DNA from: CAMLDH01 sp966250375
Lineage (GTDB): Bacteria > Pseudomonadota > Gammaproteobacteria > Burkholderiales > Burkholderiaceae_D
DNA: 21,926 nucleotides
Reading direction: 5' to 3'
Assembly: GCA_966250375.1 (NCBI GenBank)
Contig: CBINHE010000067.1
Coordinates: 1-21,926, forward strand
The notes below the pieces were generated by a model. That model saw nothing but the letters and a program-made list of their open reading frames with translations, did not search any database and was not told the DNA's origin. The translations under genes and the position numbers were made by a program. Shown piece after piece: positions 13,622-21,874 of this stretch (within the stretch, counting starts at the first letter, position 1; the number at the start of each line of letters is the position of its first letter).

Positions 13622-15628
13622 CTACCCATCCTTCAAATGCGAAAACGCTTCCTCCGAACTCCCATACAGCGCTGCATCCCTATTGTGGTTTCGTAACGCA
13701 TTGCCAAAATAGCTGCGCATGAACGTGCTGGTCGTATAACGCGTCACCCGGCTGTAAAAACGTTGCGTCAAATCGTGCACCATCTCGACGTAGGCATCCA
13801 GCAAATCCGGTACGATCGAAAAATTATCATAGTTGACGATGGCGGGCACTTTCTTGCCGAGAGGCGCCAAGCGTTCGGTCACCATGCGATGAATGCTTTC
13901 GAGGTCGCTCGCGGCCTTGACTTCGAAGCCTTCGAAATTGGCGAAGAACACATTGCGCTCCGCGTCATAGGTCAAGCGCTGCTCCAGCGGCAGATACAAG
14001 ATGTCGCTGCGTAATCCCATCGGCCATGGCTGAAAGATGCGCGCATCCATCAAGCGCAATTGCGCGCTCACCAGCGGTTTGAAACTCATCTGCGCCAGCA
14101 CGTCGCGATCAAGATCAATGCCGGGCGCGATTTCAATGACCTCGAGACCATCCGGCGCCAATCGAAACACACAGCGTTCGGTAATGTAGAGCGCGGTCTG
14201 GCCACGCTGGATCGCGTAGGCGCCGCTGAAGGTGCGATGTTCGACTTCATCGACGAACTTGTGCGCCAAGCCTTCGTGCAGGATGTGCAACTTGCCGTTG
14301 TCAATTCCGATTTGCAAACCACCGGCGGTGAAGGTGCCGACGAATGCCACTTCCTTCGCATTCTGGCTGATGTTGATGAAGCCGCCCGCGCCGGCCAGGC
14401 GCGAGCCGAACTTGCTCACATTCAGATTGCCGCAGCGGTCGGCTTGCGCCAATCCGAGGAAGGTGACATCAAGTCCCCCACCATCGTAAAAATCGAATTG
14501 TGAAGGCTGATCGATGATTGCTTCGGCATTGGTCGCGGCGCCGAAATTGAGGCCGCCGGCCGGTATGCCACCGATCACGCCTGGCTCGGCCGTGAGCGTG
14601 ATCAGGTCCAGAATCTTCTCTTCCGCCGCGACACTGGCCACACCCTCCGGCATGCCAATGCCGAGATTGACCACGTTATTGGGTTTCAACTCCAGCAGTG
14701 CACGGCGCGCGATGATCTTGCGCTCGTTCATTTCCATCGGATGAAGCGATGTTATCGGCACCTTGATTTCACTGGCGAAGGCGGGACTGTACTGCTCGAT
14801 GAAGGTCTGCATGTGGTATTCGGGTTTTTCCGCAACGACGACGCAGTCAACCAGTATGCCGGGGATTTTCACGTTGCGCGGATTGAGCGAACCGCTTTCG
14901 GCAATGCGCTCGACTTGCACGATTACGATGCCGCCCGAATTATGGGCCGCCATTGCGATGGCGAGCGCTTCCAGCGTGAGCGCTTCTCTTTCCATCGTCA
15001 CGTTGCCATCGAGGTCCGCTGTCGTACCGCGAATGATGCCGACATTGATCGGCAGCGCTTTGTAAAACAGGTACTCGCTGCCGCCTATCGACATCAATTC
15101 CACCAGCTCGTCTGTGGTCGCCTCATTGATTTTTCCGCCGCCGTGACGGGGGTCAACGAAGGTACCCAGGCCGACCGAGCTCAGCAAGCCGGGCTTGCCA
15201 GCGGCAATGTCGCGAAACAGGTGGCTGATCACGCCTTGCGGCAAATTGTAGGCTTCGATCTTGTTGGCAATGGCCAGTTGCTGCAGCTTCGGCACCAACC
15301 CCCAGTGACCGCCAATCACGCGTTTGACCAATCCCTCGTGGCCGAAGTGGTTCAGGCCGCGGTCCTGGCCGTCGCCCTGCCCGGCTGCATACACCAGCGT
15401 CAAATTGCGCGGCTGGCCCAAGCCGTCGAGCATCTCGTCTTCACTGTCCAGAAACCGTTTTTCCAGCGCGACGGCGATATTCTCGGCGAAGCCGATGCCG
15501 ACAAAGCCGCCGGTCGCAATGGTGTCGCCATCGAGAATCAGCCGCACAGCTTCGGCAGCGGAGACGACCTTGTTGCGGCTGGATGGGCGTGATCCGCCAG
15601 CCATAGGGTGCGGGATGCGATGTGCCAT
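13622..15628 (-). CDS. Acyl-CoA:acetate/3-ketoacid CoA transferase, fused alpha-beta
   Basis: A 668-residue family I CoA transferase in which the alpha and beta domains lie in one chain, as in E. coli YdiF and propionate CoA-transferases. The alpha half (about 20-300) opens with SAAEAVRLILDGDTIATGGFVGIGF. The beta half (from about 305) has RRALLELKPNNVVNLGIGMPEGV, then LTAEPGVIGGIPAGGLNFG, whose Glu348 is the expected nucleophile that carries CoA as a thioester. A C-terminal extension of about 110 residues (VNYDNFSIVPDLLDAYVEMV, RYTTSTFMRSYFG) is also seen in larger members. Substrate acids cannot be assigned; short-chain acyl-CoAs are likely. ATG 15628 is chosen for its GGAGAAAG 6-13 bases upstream; an extension to 15685 adds 19 residues without a ribosome-binding site. 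No other acid-catabolism gene is adjacent. Confidence 0.9.
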   Translation of the reverse strand: MAHRIPHPMAGGSRPSSRNKVVSAAEAVRLILDGDTIATGGFVGIGFAENIAVALEKRFLDSEDEMLDGLGQPRNLTLVYAAGQGDGQDRGLNHFGHEGLVKRVIGGHWGLVPKLQQLAIANKIEAYNLPQGVISHLFRDIAAGKPGLLSSVGLGTFVDPRHGGGKINEATTDELVELMSIGGSEYLFYKALPINVGIIRGTTADLDGNVTMEREALTLEALAIAMAAHNSGGIVIVQVERIAESGSLNPRNVKIPGILVDCVVVAEKPEYHMQTFIEQYSPAFASEIKVPITSLHPMEMNERKIIARRALLELKPNNVVNLGIGMPEGVASVAAEEKILDLITLTAEPGVIGGIPAGGLNFGAATNAEAIIDQPSQFDFYDGGGLDVTFLGLAQADRCGNLNVSKFGSRLAGAGGFINISQNAKEVAFVGTFTAGGLQIGIDNGKLHILHEGLAHKFVDEVEHRTFSGAYAIQRGQTALYITERCVFRLAPDGLEVIEIAPGIDLDRDVLAQMSFKPLVSAQLRLMDARIFQPWPMGLRSDILYLPLEQRLTYDAERNVFFANFEGFEVKAASDLESIHRMVTERLAPLGKKVPAIVNYDNFSIVPDLLDAYVEMVHDLTQRFYSRVTRYTTSTFMRSYFGNALRNHNRDAALYGSSEEAFSHLKDG

Positions 15629-15808
15629 GAATTCTTTCTCCGCGATTGCCTGATGTCGGACATCGTCACTTATTGAGCATTCCATAATGGATGACAGTCA
15701 GAACACTCAATCTCTCATCCCGCCCTTCTCCCCGAGCAAGAGGGTGAGAAGAGCCGCAATTCGCTGCTGCGAATTACGGAAAGATCAACAACAAAAGTTG
15801 CCAATAAA
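15629..15808. other. Intergenic region with a small palindrome
   Basis: No gene is seen in these 180 bases between the CoA transferase start and the cusA pseudogene end. AATTCGC-TGCT-GCGAATT (15758-15775) is a perfect 7-bp inverted repeat. Just upstream is CCCTTCTCC...GGGTGAGAAG, which looks like a worn repetitive hairpin. The CoA transferase promoter should lie here but I could not place it. Confidence 0.4.
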
Positions 15809-17346
15809 TTATGCATCAAAAGCCGGCAGCGTCTCGCGCTTTTCCGCACGCAGTTTACGCAAGAGCAAATACATTGCGGACACCACAAACATTGAGAGCA
15901 AGGGCGCCGTGATCATGCCGCCCACCATCGGCGCCGCAATTCTTTGCATTACCTCGGACCCGGTGCCGGTGCCGCTGCCCCACATCACCGGCAGCAAGCC
16001 GGCGATGATCACCGCTACCGTCATCGCCTTGGGACGCACCCGCAGCACTGCGCCTTCCCGGATTGCGTCGAGCAAATCGGTATCGCCCGTCTTGCCGTCC
16101 TGCACGCGCGCATCCCATGCATGCTTCAAGTACAACAGCATGATCACGCCGAATTCTGCAGCTACGCCCGACAGCGCAATAAATCCGACCACGCTCGCGA
16201 CCGACATATTGTGTCCGAGCAGGAACAACAGCCAGAATCCGCCGACCAGCGCAAAGGCAAGGTCGCCATGATCAAGCATGCTTCATCGAAACGCTGGAAC
16301 ATGAGATACAGCAATAGAAAGATAATCAGCAGGGTCAACGGCACTACGATCTTCAGCTTGGCGCTGGCCCGCTCCAGATACTCGAACTGTCCCGACCACG
16401 ATATTGCGTAGCCGGCCGGCAGCTTGATTTCTTTCGCCACCGCTTGCTGCATGTCGGTTACCGCCGATTTCAGATCGCGGCCGCGAATGTCGACATAGAC
16501 CCAGCCGGACAGGCGCACATTCTTCGACTTCAGCATCGACGGTCCGTCCATCACGGCAACGGCTACCACGTCCGCCAGGCGGATTTGCGCGCCGCGCTCG
16601 GTGAGGATGGCGAGATTGCGAATTTTCTCGTCCGAATCGCGCACCTCACGCGGATAGCGCACGTTGATCGGAAAGCGCTGCAGCCCCTCTACCGTTTCGC
16701 CGATGTTGTCGCCGCCGATCGCGGCCGACACGATGCTCTGTACATCCGCAATATTCAAGCCGTAACGGGCTGCCGACTCGCGGTCGATTTTTATATCGAT
16801 ATAACGCTCGCCGCCCAATCATTCCACCAGTGCCGACGACACACCGGGTACCGATTTGACCACGCGTTCAATGTCGCGCGTGATGCGGTCGATCTCCTGC
16901 AAAATTCGCGCCCCCCCCACCTTGATGCCGACCGGGCTCTTGATGCCGGTCGCCAGCATGTCGATGCGGTTGCTGATCGGCGGCACCCAGATGTTGGACA
17001 ATCCCGGCACCTTGACGATCTGATCCAGCTCTTCGACCAGCTTGTCGGTTGTCATGCCGGCCCGCCATTGATCGCGTGGCTTGAACTGGATCGTGGTTTC
17101 CAGCATCACCAGAGCGCATCACAATCACGCCGCCGACCACTTCGCCGTCACCATCCAGTTCTGTAATGCCGCGCCGCATTTCGGGACCGATCTGCACATG
17201 GACGACATCACCCACGCGCGCCGGCACACCGGCCTCGGTGGTCATCAACGGAATCTTCCTGAAGTCGTCGAGCGTTTGCAGGTAGCCGGACGCGCGCACC
17301 ATGTACTCCGCCTCGCCCAGTTCCAGTACCGAGCCGCCGGTTTCCT
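15809..17346 (-). pseudogene. Heavy-metal RND efflux pump (CusA/CzcA type), decayed
   Basis: Remnant of an inner-membrane RND exporter for monovalent or divalent metal ions; family members are about 1,040 residues. Reading on the minus strand, ETGGSVLELGEAEYMVRASGYL and GPEMRRGITELDGDGEVVGG (periplasmic porter domain) run to about 17110. An internal deletion of a few hundred codons then joins them, in another frame, to ETTIQFKPRDQW and PGLSNIWVPPISNRIDMLATGIKSP. A TGA at 16821-16819 interrupts L-V-E-*-L-G-G-E-R-Y. The next frame carries DRESAARYGLNIADVQS and SWSGQFEYLERASAKL. One missing base in the TTT run at 16253-16255 shifts the frame before FALVGGFW, VAAEFGVIMLLYL and RPKAMTVAVIIAGLLPV, which run to the normal C-terminus. 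The first 200 or so residues are gone, cut at the IS5-family element. At least four lesions make it non-functional. No cusB or cusC partners are present. CusA resembles it more than CzcA, from motif memory. Confidence 0.9.
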
Positions 17347-17972
17347 AGGGCGTGTCGTCAATTACCCCTCATCAAGTAACTCAAATACCAGAGGCAGCGA
17401 GATGAATGGCGGCGAGGAAGTTGCGAGCGGTCTTGTCATAGCGAGTGGCAATGGCACGGAATTGCTTGAGTTTGCCAAAGAAGTTCTCGATCAAATGACG
17501 CGCCTTGTATAAGTGCTTGTCGTACCAACGTGGATTTTTACGGTGGCGTTTCGGCGGGACCACAGCCGTTTTTCCCGCTTGTTCCAAGGGGGCGATGAAG
17601 CGCGCATCCGCGTCCTAGCCTTTATCGGCAATGACGGTGTCGGCCGTGATGGCCGGCAGCAGGCGCTCCGCCCCGTCCAGACCGCAAGCTTGCCCCCCCG
17701 TCAAATGCAAGCCGGTTGGATTGCCCAAGGCATTGACTGTCGCATGAATCTTGGTACTCAAGCCACCTTTGCTACGGCCGATGGCTTCATCCGGATCTTT
17801 TTTTTGAGGGCGCCGGCACTGTGCTGATGGGCACGAACGATGGTGCTATCCATCATCGCGTATTCGTTATCCGCATCGGCTGCCAAATACTTGGCCACCC
17901 TTTCCCAGACACCCGTTTGCGCCCAACGACTGAATCGCTTATGCCCATTTTTCCAATCGCCAAACCGCAGAG
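17345..17972 (-). mobile_element. Truncated IS5-family element (IS427-like)
   Basis: The end downstream of the transposase is preserved: CTAG followed by GGCGTGTCGTCAATTAC (from 17345), joined to the cusA remnant. IS427-group elements commonly target CTAG or TA. The other end is missing: similarity to the transposase stops at about 17966-17972, before its N-terminal third, and no matching terminal repeat is found before rmuC. The 56 bases from 17973 to 18028 are of unknown origin. Confidence 0.8.
17381..17972 (-). pseudogene. IS5-family (IS427 group) transposase, truncated and broken
   Basis: Remnant of a DDE transposase. The first preserved part reads RFGDWKNGHKRFSRWAQTGVW and ADADNEYAMMDSTIVRAHQHSAGA, whose Asp in MMDST is catalytic. 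It ends in a run of eight A. After a -1 or +2 shift the frame goes on with DEAIGRSKGGLSTKIHATVNA, TADTVIADKG, KRHRKNPRWYDKHLYKARHL and IENFFGKLKQFRAIATRYDK. The A-run may be the family's programmed frameshift site and not damage. Real damage is a TAG at 17619-17617 replacing the Tyr codon of the G-Y-D-A-D block, and loss of about the first 50 residues. It ends normally with FLAAIHLAASGI. It is not functional. Confidence 0.87.
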
Positions 17973-18028
17973 TGCATCTACAATCCTCGGCAATTCTCGC
18001 GAAAATCAATCGACCCGGTCGGACTGCA

Positions 18029-19510
18029 TCATGACAAGCCTTTCGCGCAGGCATCCTGCTCTTCCCCTACTTCCGCCATATCCGCTCCCAGTAGCCGCTG
18101 CGCCGCATCGGAAGGCAGTGCTTCCACCGACTTCAGCTTGCGCGCCATTTGTCGGCTGCGCGTTTCCGCTTGTTCAATATTTTTTGCGGCGCGCTCCAGC
18201 GTCGTCTTGGTTGCCGCCAGCACATCGCCGAATTTGCCGAATTCGGTTTTGACCGCACCCAGCACTTGCCACACCTCGGACGAGCGTTTTTCCAGTGCCA
18301 GCGTGCGAAATCCCATTTGCAAACTGTTCAGCAATGCCGACAGCGTGGACGGACCGGCAATGCTGACGCGGCATACGCGCTGTAATTCATCGGCCAGGCC
18401 GGGCCGGCGCATCACCTCGGCATAGAGACCTTCCGTCGGCAAGAACAGGATCGCAAAGTCCGTGGTCAACGGCGGCGACAGGTATTTTTCCGCAATCGTC
18501 TTGGCCTCGCCGCGTACTACCCGCTCCATTTCGCGGCCGGCCAGCGCGACCCCTTCCGCATCGGCGCGGTCGGCTGCTTCCGCCAAGCGCTCATATTGCT
18601 CCTTGGGGAATTTCGCATCGATCGGCATCCAGACCGGAACGCCGCCGTCTTCCTGGCCGGGCAGCTTGATTGCGAATTCGACACGCTCGCCGGTGCCGGG
18701 GATGGTTTCCACATTCTTTGCATACTGATCCGGCGTAAGCACCTGTTCCAGCAGCATCCCCAGTTGCACTTCACCCCAGGTGCCGCGCGTCTTCACATTG
18801 GTCAGCACACGCTTCAAGTCGCCGACCCCGATCGCCAGTTGCTGCATCTCGCCCAAGCCCTGATGGACCTTGTCAAGGCGGTCCGATACCAGCTTGAACG
18901 ACTCTCCCAGGCGCTGCTCCAATGTCGCATGCAATTTTTCATCGACCGTCTTGCGCATTTCTTCCAGACGGCAACCGTTGTCTGTTTGCAGATCCTTGAT
19001 TTTGGTTTCCAGCGTCAATCGTATTTCCGCCATGCGCTGGGCATTGGACTCGGTTAATACGTTCAAAGTCTGATTCAGCGTGTCGCCGAATCGCTTGAAC
19101 GCAACCGCTTGTTCTTCGCGTCCATTCTGCGCCTGCAAGGTAATTGCTTGCCGCATTGCTTCTAGTTGTTGCGCATTGACTTCATTCAGTTTGGCAAGCT
19201 GTTGCGCGAAAGCATCGATCTGGCCGCTTTGCAAGGTTGCGACACTCGTCAGTTGCGCCGCGAGTGTTTGTTGGAACTGCGCAAAATTGCCGTTCAATTC
19301 CAGTCTTGTGCTTTGTGCAGTGGTTTGCACCTGCGTACGCAACTCGCGTTCGGTACGTTCGCTGGTGTGCTGTTGATGTTGCTGAAGTTCGCTTTGCAAT
19401 TTCACCAAGTGGGGCGATGCATCCGCGCCACGCCCGCGCAAAAAAACCGCGATTTGCAGAACAGCGACTGCTGCAATGAGCAACAAGATAACAATTTCGG
19501 CTAGAGTCAT
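18029..19510 (-). CDS. rmuC: RmuC family protein (putative DNA recombination/anti-rearrangement factor)
   Basis: A 493-residue protein of the RmuC family, which in E. coli limits inversion between short inverted repeats; biochemical function is not well established. An N-terminal membrane anchor (about 4-24, AEIVILLLIAAVAVLQIAVFL) is followed by a long Gln- and Glu-rich coiled coil (about 35-225). The conserved RmuC domain (about 230-450) contains TRGTWGEVQLGMLLEQVL, PIDAKFPKEQYERL, TDFAILFLPTEGLYAE and SSEVWQVLGAVKTEFGKFG. The D-A-K in the second block is compatible with a PD-(D/E)xK nuclease-like fold proposed for the family. Start ATG 19510 gives the anchor; no clear Shine-Dalgarno sequence is present. 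The gene ends only about 56 bases from the truncated IS5-family element; the C-terminal GEEQDACAKGLS may be native, but a small trimming cannot be excluded. Confidence 0.92.
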   Translation of the reverse strand: MTLAEIVILLLIAAVAVLQIAVFLRGRGADASPHLVKLQSELQQHQQHTSERTERELRTQVQTTAQSTRLELNGNFAQFQQTLAAQLTSVATLQSGQIDAFAQQLAKLNEVNAQQLEAMRQAITLQAQNGREEQAVAFKRFGDTLNQTLNVLTESNAQRMAEIRLTLETKIKDLQTDNGCRLEEMRKTVDEKLHATLEQRLGESFKLVSDRLDKVHQGLGEMQQLAIGVGDLKRVLTNVKTRGTWGEVQLGMLLEQVLTPDQYAKNVETIPGTGERVEFAIKLPGQEDGGVPVWMPIDAKFPKEQYERLAEAADRADAEGVALAGREMERVVRGEAKTIAEKYLSPPLTTDFAILFLPTEGLYAEVMRRPGLADELQRVCRVSIAGPSTLSALLNSLQMGFRTLALEKRSSEVWQVLGAVKTEFGKFGDVLAATKTTLERAAKNIEQAETRSRQMARKLKSVEALPSDAAQRLLGADMAEVGEEQDACAKGLS

Positions 19511-19568
19511 GGAAAGAATTCTGGTTAATCAAAAATGTTCACATCTTGCCGGAACTTGGGCAACATAA

Positions 19569-19970
19569 CTACCCTTCTTTGTTCCGCATCCAGTCAGCAG
19601 TTTGATAAAACGATTGCATCAATCGCTCTTGTAAAGTTTCATCAATGCCGCCATCCTGCATCGCCCACGCCATGCAGCGCAACCACTGATCGCGCTCACT
19701 CGATGCAATCGCATAGGGCAAATGCCGCGCACGCAAGCGTGGATGGCCGAAGCGTTCAGTATACAAACTCGGCCCCCCGGTCCAGCCAGACAGGAACCAA
19801 TAAAGTTTGTCGCGTGAATCGTCCAGTGTTGCCGGGTGCAATGCACGAATCCCGGCGAATTCCGGTTCCAGATCCATCAGATCATAGAAGCGGTCAACCA
19901 GCTCACGCAGCTTGGCATCGCCGCCGATGAGTTCAAAGGCGGATGGTTGTTGAGAGTCTTCTGTTTTCAT
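19569..19970 (-). CDS. Group 2 truncated haemoglobin
   Basis: A 133-residue haem protein of the 2/2 globin family, group 2 (trHbO), which binds O2 and may act in redox or NO/peroxide chemistry. Tyr29 in RFYDLMD fits B10. FGHPRLRARHLPYAI carries the proximal haem ligand His83 (F8). Trp96 in DQWLRCMAWAM fits the group-specific Trp at G8. The GWTGGPSLYTERFGHP block is characteristic of group 2. Start ATG 19970 (MKTEDSQQPSAFELIGG) gives normal length; the frame continues to 20015 without globin similarity. No Shine-Dalgarno sequence precedes the ATG (CATTCCTCCC). It lies 58 bases upstream of rmuC on the same strand and could share a transcript with it, though no functional link is known. Family call secure; the physiological substrate is not known. 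Confidence 0.9.
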   Translation of the reverse strand: MKTEDSQQPSAFELIGGDAKLRELVDRFYDLMDLEPEFAGIRALHPATLDDSRDKLYWFLSGWTGGPSLYTERFGHPRLRARHLPYAIASSERDQWLRCMAWAMQDGGIDETLQERLMQSFYQTADWMRNKEG

Positions 19971-20015
19971 GGGAGGAATGATAGCGCATCGGTGGCTCGC
20001 GTTGGCCTCCGGCAT

Positions 20016-20373
20016 GAGGTCGGAATTGAATCAATTCATTGTCACCAACGAATAGCAATAGCGGAGCAAGAATATAGGCTGATTCGACGTCTCAATACAG
20101 TGCCTGCAGTGCAGTTTCAGCGGTGCAGTTTCAGCGGTGCAGTTTCAGCGGTGCAGTTTCAGCGGTGCAGTGAAATGCATTTTGGGCAAAATTTAAATAC
20201 GCCAAGAGCAGTTACACCCTCGCAATTTCTGCCTTGATACTGCTCAATTCTTCACCAACTCTCCATTTTTTGGCGACGTAAGTGAGTACTATCGGTTAAA
20301 AGGTAATGCCTCTCTCTATCAAAAAACCCTATAGAGGTTGGACGATGGCCAGCGTTGAATTGCAGGTAGGCGT
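20016..20373. other. Divergent intergenic region before the glycosyltransferase gene
   Basis: These 358 bases separate the globin gene from the sugar-phosphate transferase gene. They contain the 14-bp tandem repeat and a possible 13-codon upstream frame (20345-20386) that overlaps the start of the transferase gene. A frame crosses the repeats but codes only for the repeat-derived peptide and does not look real. I could not place promoters with confidence. Confidence 0.5.
20109..20171 (+). repeat. 14-bp tandem repeat, 4.5 copies
   Basis: GTGCAGTTTCAGCG is repeated four times without a mismatch (20109-20164) and a fifth copy begins with GTGCAGT (20165-20171). The perfect identity points to recent expansion or slippage. 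It lies about 200 bases upstream of the glycosyltransferase start, so copy number could affect promoter spacing or protein binding. It is not a CRISPR: there are no spacers. Confidence 0.95.
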
Positions 20374-21780
20374 ATGCAGGACTTAATTAGCAGAAATTCC
20401 TCGCGCTTGGAATTTTCAATGCGCTTGTTGGATGTAGTCGTGTTGAATATTGCGGGCCAGCTTGCCTGGCTGATTCACTTCAATACATCGCTGGCCGACG
20501 CGGAGCCAATTCATACAGTTCTACTCTATTTTTGCTCTGGCCTCGTGTTCTTCCTGTTTCCGCAGTTCGATGTGTATACGTCCTGGCGTGGACGTTCGAT
20601 GCCGGAAATGATATTGCAGCTTGCCGCATCATGGGGCCTCGTGCTGCTCATTGCCGTCATTTTCAGTTTCTTGATTCACCATGTCGGTGCTCTTTCGCGA
20701 TTTTGGGTGCTTTACTGGTTTCTGTCGGGGCTGATCTTTCTCGTGCTTTCCCGAGCGGTCGCGTATTCGACTCTTAACTATCTTCGTAAAAAGGGCTTGA
20801 ACAGCAAGCGTGTGGTCATTGTCGGTTACGGATCGATCGGGCGCGAAATGCACCGGCGCGCGTTGCAGCAAGACTGGTATGGCTATGAAGTAAAAGCCGT
20901 ACACGCGGACGTTGTGGATGCAGGCGCCCTGAATGACCCATCGATCGCACATCTAGCTGCGCTGGCTGACATTCCAAGGTATGCGGCAGCCAATGAGATA
21001 AACGAAATCTGGATTACCTTGCCCATGAGCGCATCGGCCCAATTGCGGGAATTGCAGTACCTGTTGCGCAATGCACTGGTCGATATCCGCTGGATTCCGG
21101 ACACCTTGAGCATGCAAATGCTGAGCAGCAGAATGGTCGATTTTCTCGGTTTTCCCACGGTGGAATTGAACCGTCCGGTTTCCAGCGGATTGAACGGCAT
21201 GGTCAAGGATGTGTTCGATAAGGTATTCGCCCTGACCGCACTCGTCCTGCTGGCGCCCTTGTTTATCGTGATTACCGCATGCATCAAATTTTCGTCGCCG
21301 GGGCCGGTATTTTTTAAACAGCCGCGGCTCGGCCTGAATGGAAAGAAGTTCAACGTCTACAAATTCCGCTCGATGAAAGTCCATCAAGAACATGACACTG
21401 TTACCCAGGCTACGCAAAACGATCCGCGCATCACCCGGATCGGCCAATTCATCAGACGCACCAGCCTCGATGAGCTGCCGCAATTCATCAACGTGTTAAA
21501 AGGTGAAATGTCGGTCGTGGGGCCGAGGCCGCATGCGCTGCAGCACAACGAAATGTACAAGGACCTGCTGGAACTGTACATGCTGCGGCATCGCGTCAAA
21601 CCCGGCATCACCGGATGGGCGCAGATCCATGGCTACCGAGGTGAAACCGATACTGTCGACAAGATGGCGAAACGGGTGCAATTCGATTTGCACTATATCC
21701 GGAACTGGTCGCTATGGATGGATTTGCAAATCATTGTGTGGACTGCCTTTAAAGGGTGGACAGGGAAAAATGCATATTGA
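20374..21780 (+). CDS. Undecaprenyl-phosphate sugar-1-phosphate transferase (WcaJ/WbaP type)
   Basis: A 468-residue polyisoprenyl-phosphate hexose-1-phosphate transferase, which moves glucose-1-P or galactose-1-P from the UDP-sugar to undecaprenyl phosphate as the first step of exopolysaccharide or capsule repeat synthesis at the inner membrane. Four N-terminal transmembrane helices (about 17-37, 48-68, 84-104, 110-130) precede a Rossmann-like CoA_binding_3 domain (VVIVGYGSIGREM at 147-159). A re-entrant helix at about 280-303 leads into the catalytic domain: SSPGPVFFKQPRLGLNGK, YKFRSM, the Asp366-Glu367 pair in RTSLDELPQF, VVGPRPHA and KPGITGWAQIHGYRGET. Length matches the large family form. 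ATG 20374 has GGTAGG just upstream. Such genes usually head an exopolysaccharide cluster, which would lie beyond the window edge. The sugar specificity is not readable. Confidence 0.93.
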   Translation: MQDLISRNSSRLEFSMRLLDVVVLNIAGQLAWLIHFNTSLADAEPIHTVLLYFCSGLVFFLFPQFDVYTSWRGRSMPEMILQLAASWGLVLLIAVIFSFLIHHVGALSRFWVLYWFLSGLIFLVLSRAVAYSTLNYLRKKGLNSKRVVIVGYGSIGREMHRRALQQDWYGYEVKAVHADVVDAGALNDPSIAHLAALADIPRYAAANEINEIWITLPMSASAQLRELQYLLRNALVDIRWIPDTLSMQMLSSRMVDFLGFPTVELNRPVSSGLNGMVKDVFDKVFALTALVLLAPLFIVITACIKFSSPGPVFFKQPRLGLNGKKFNVYKFRSMKVHQEHDTVTQATQNDPRITRIGQFIRRTSLDELPQFINVLKGEMSVVGPRPHALQHNEMYKDLLELYMLRHRVKPGITGWAQIHGYRGETDTVDKMAKRVQFDLHYIRNWSLWMDLQIIVWTAFKGWTGKNAY

Positions 21781-21854
21781 GATGACTACTGAATTTTCAG
21801 GGAGTAAATGACAGAGTCGCGTATTGAAGCATTCGCCCCCCCTTGCAGGGCGCA

Positions 21855-21874
21855 CACAGGCTTGCAAGCCTGTG
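21855..21874. repeat. 20-bp perfect palindrome downstream of the transferase gene
   Basis: CACAGGCTTGCAAGCCTGTG is fully self-complementary, with CCGGCCGG 1 base beyond. No T-run follows, so an intrinsic terminator is unlikely; a protein-binding site or a repetitive extragenic element is possible. In the remaining 21781-21926 I see only two short frames (21782-21811, and one from ATG 21808 preceded by GGGAG that stops after 32 codons), neither convincing. Confidence 0.6.

Noticed and set aside
14741..15592. 283-codon plus-strand frame opposite the CoA transferase
   Set aside because: Mirror of the well-supported minus-strand enzyme; no recognisable features.
20109..20171. CRISPR-like array
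   Set aside because: Units are directly adjacent with no spacers and are too short; this is a simple tandem repeat.
19836..20237. 133-codon plus-strand frame across the 14-bp repeats
   Set aside because: Its first part is antisense to the globin gene and its end is repeat translation; no ribosome-binding site or family similarity.
21744..21760. Sequence resembling the IS4 inverted repeat (CCTTTAAAGGGTGG)
   Set aside because: It lies inside the conserved C-terminal coding sequence of the sugar transferase; short chance match.
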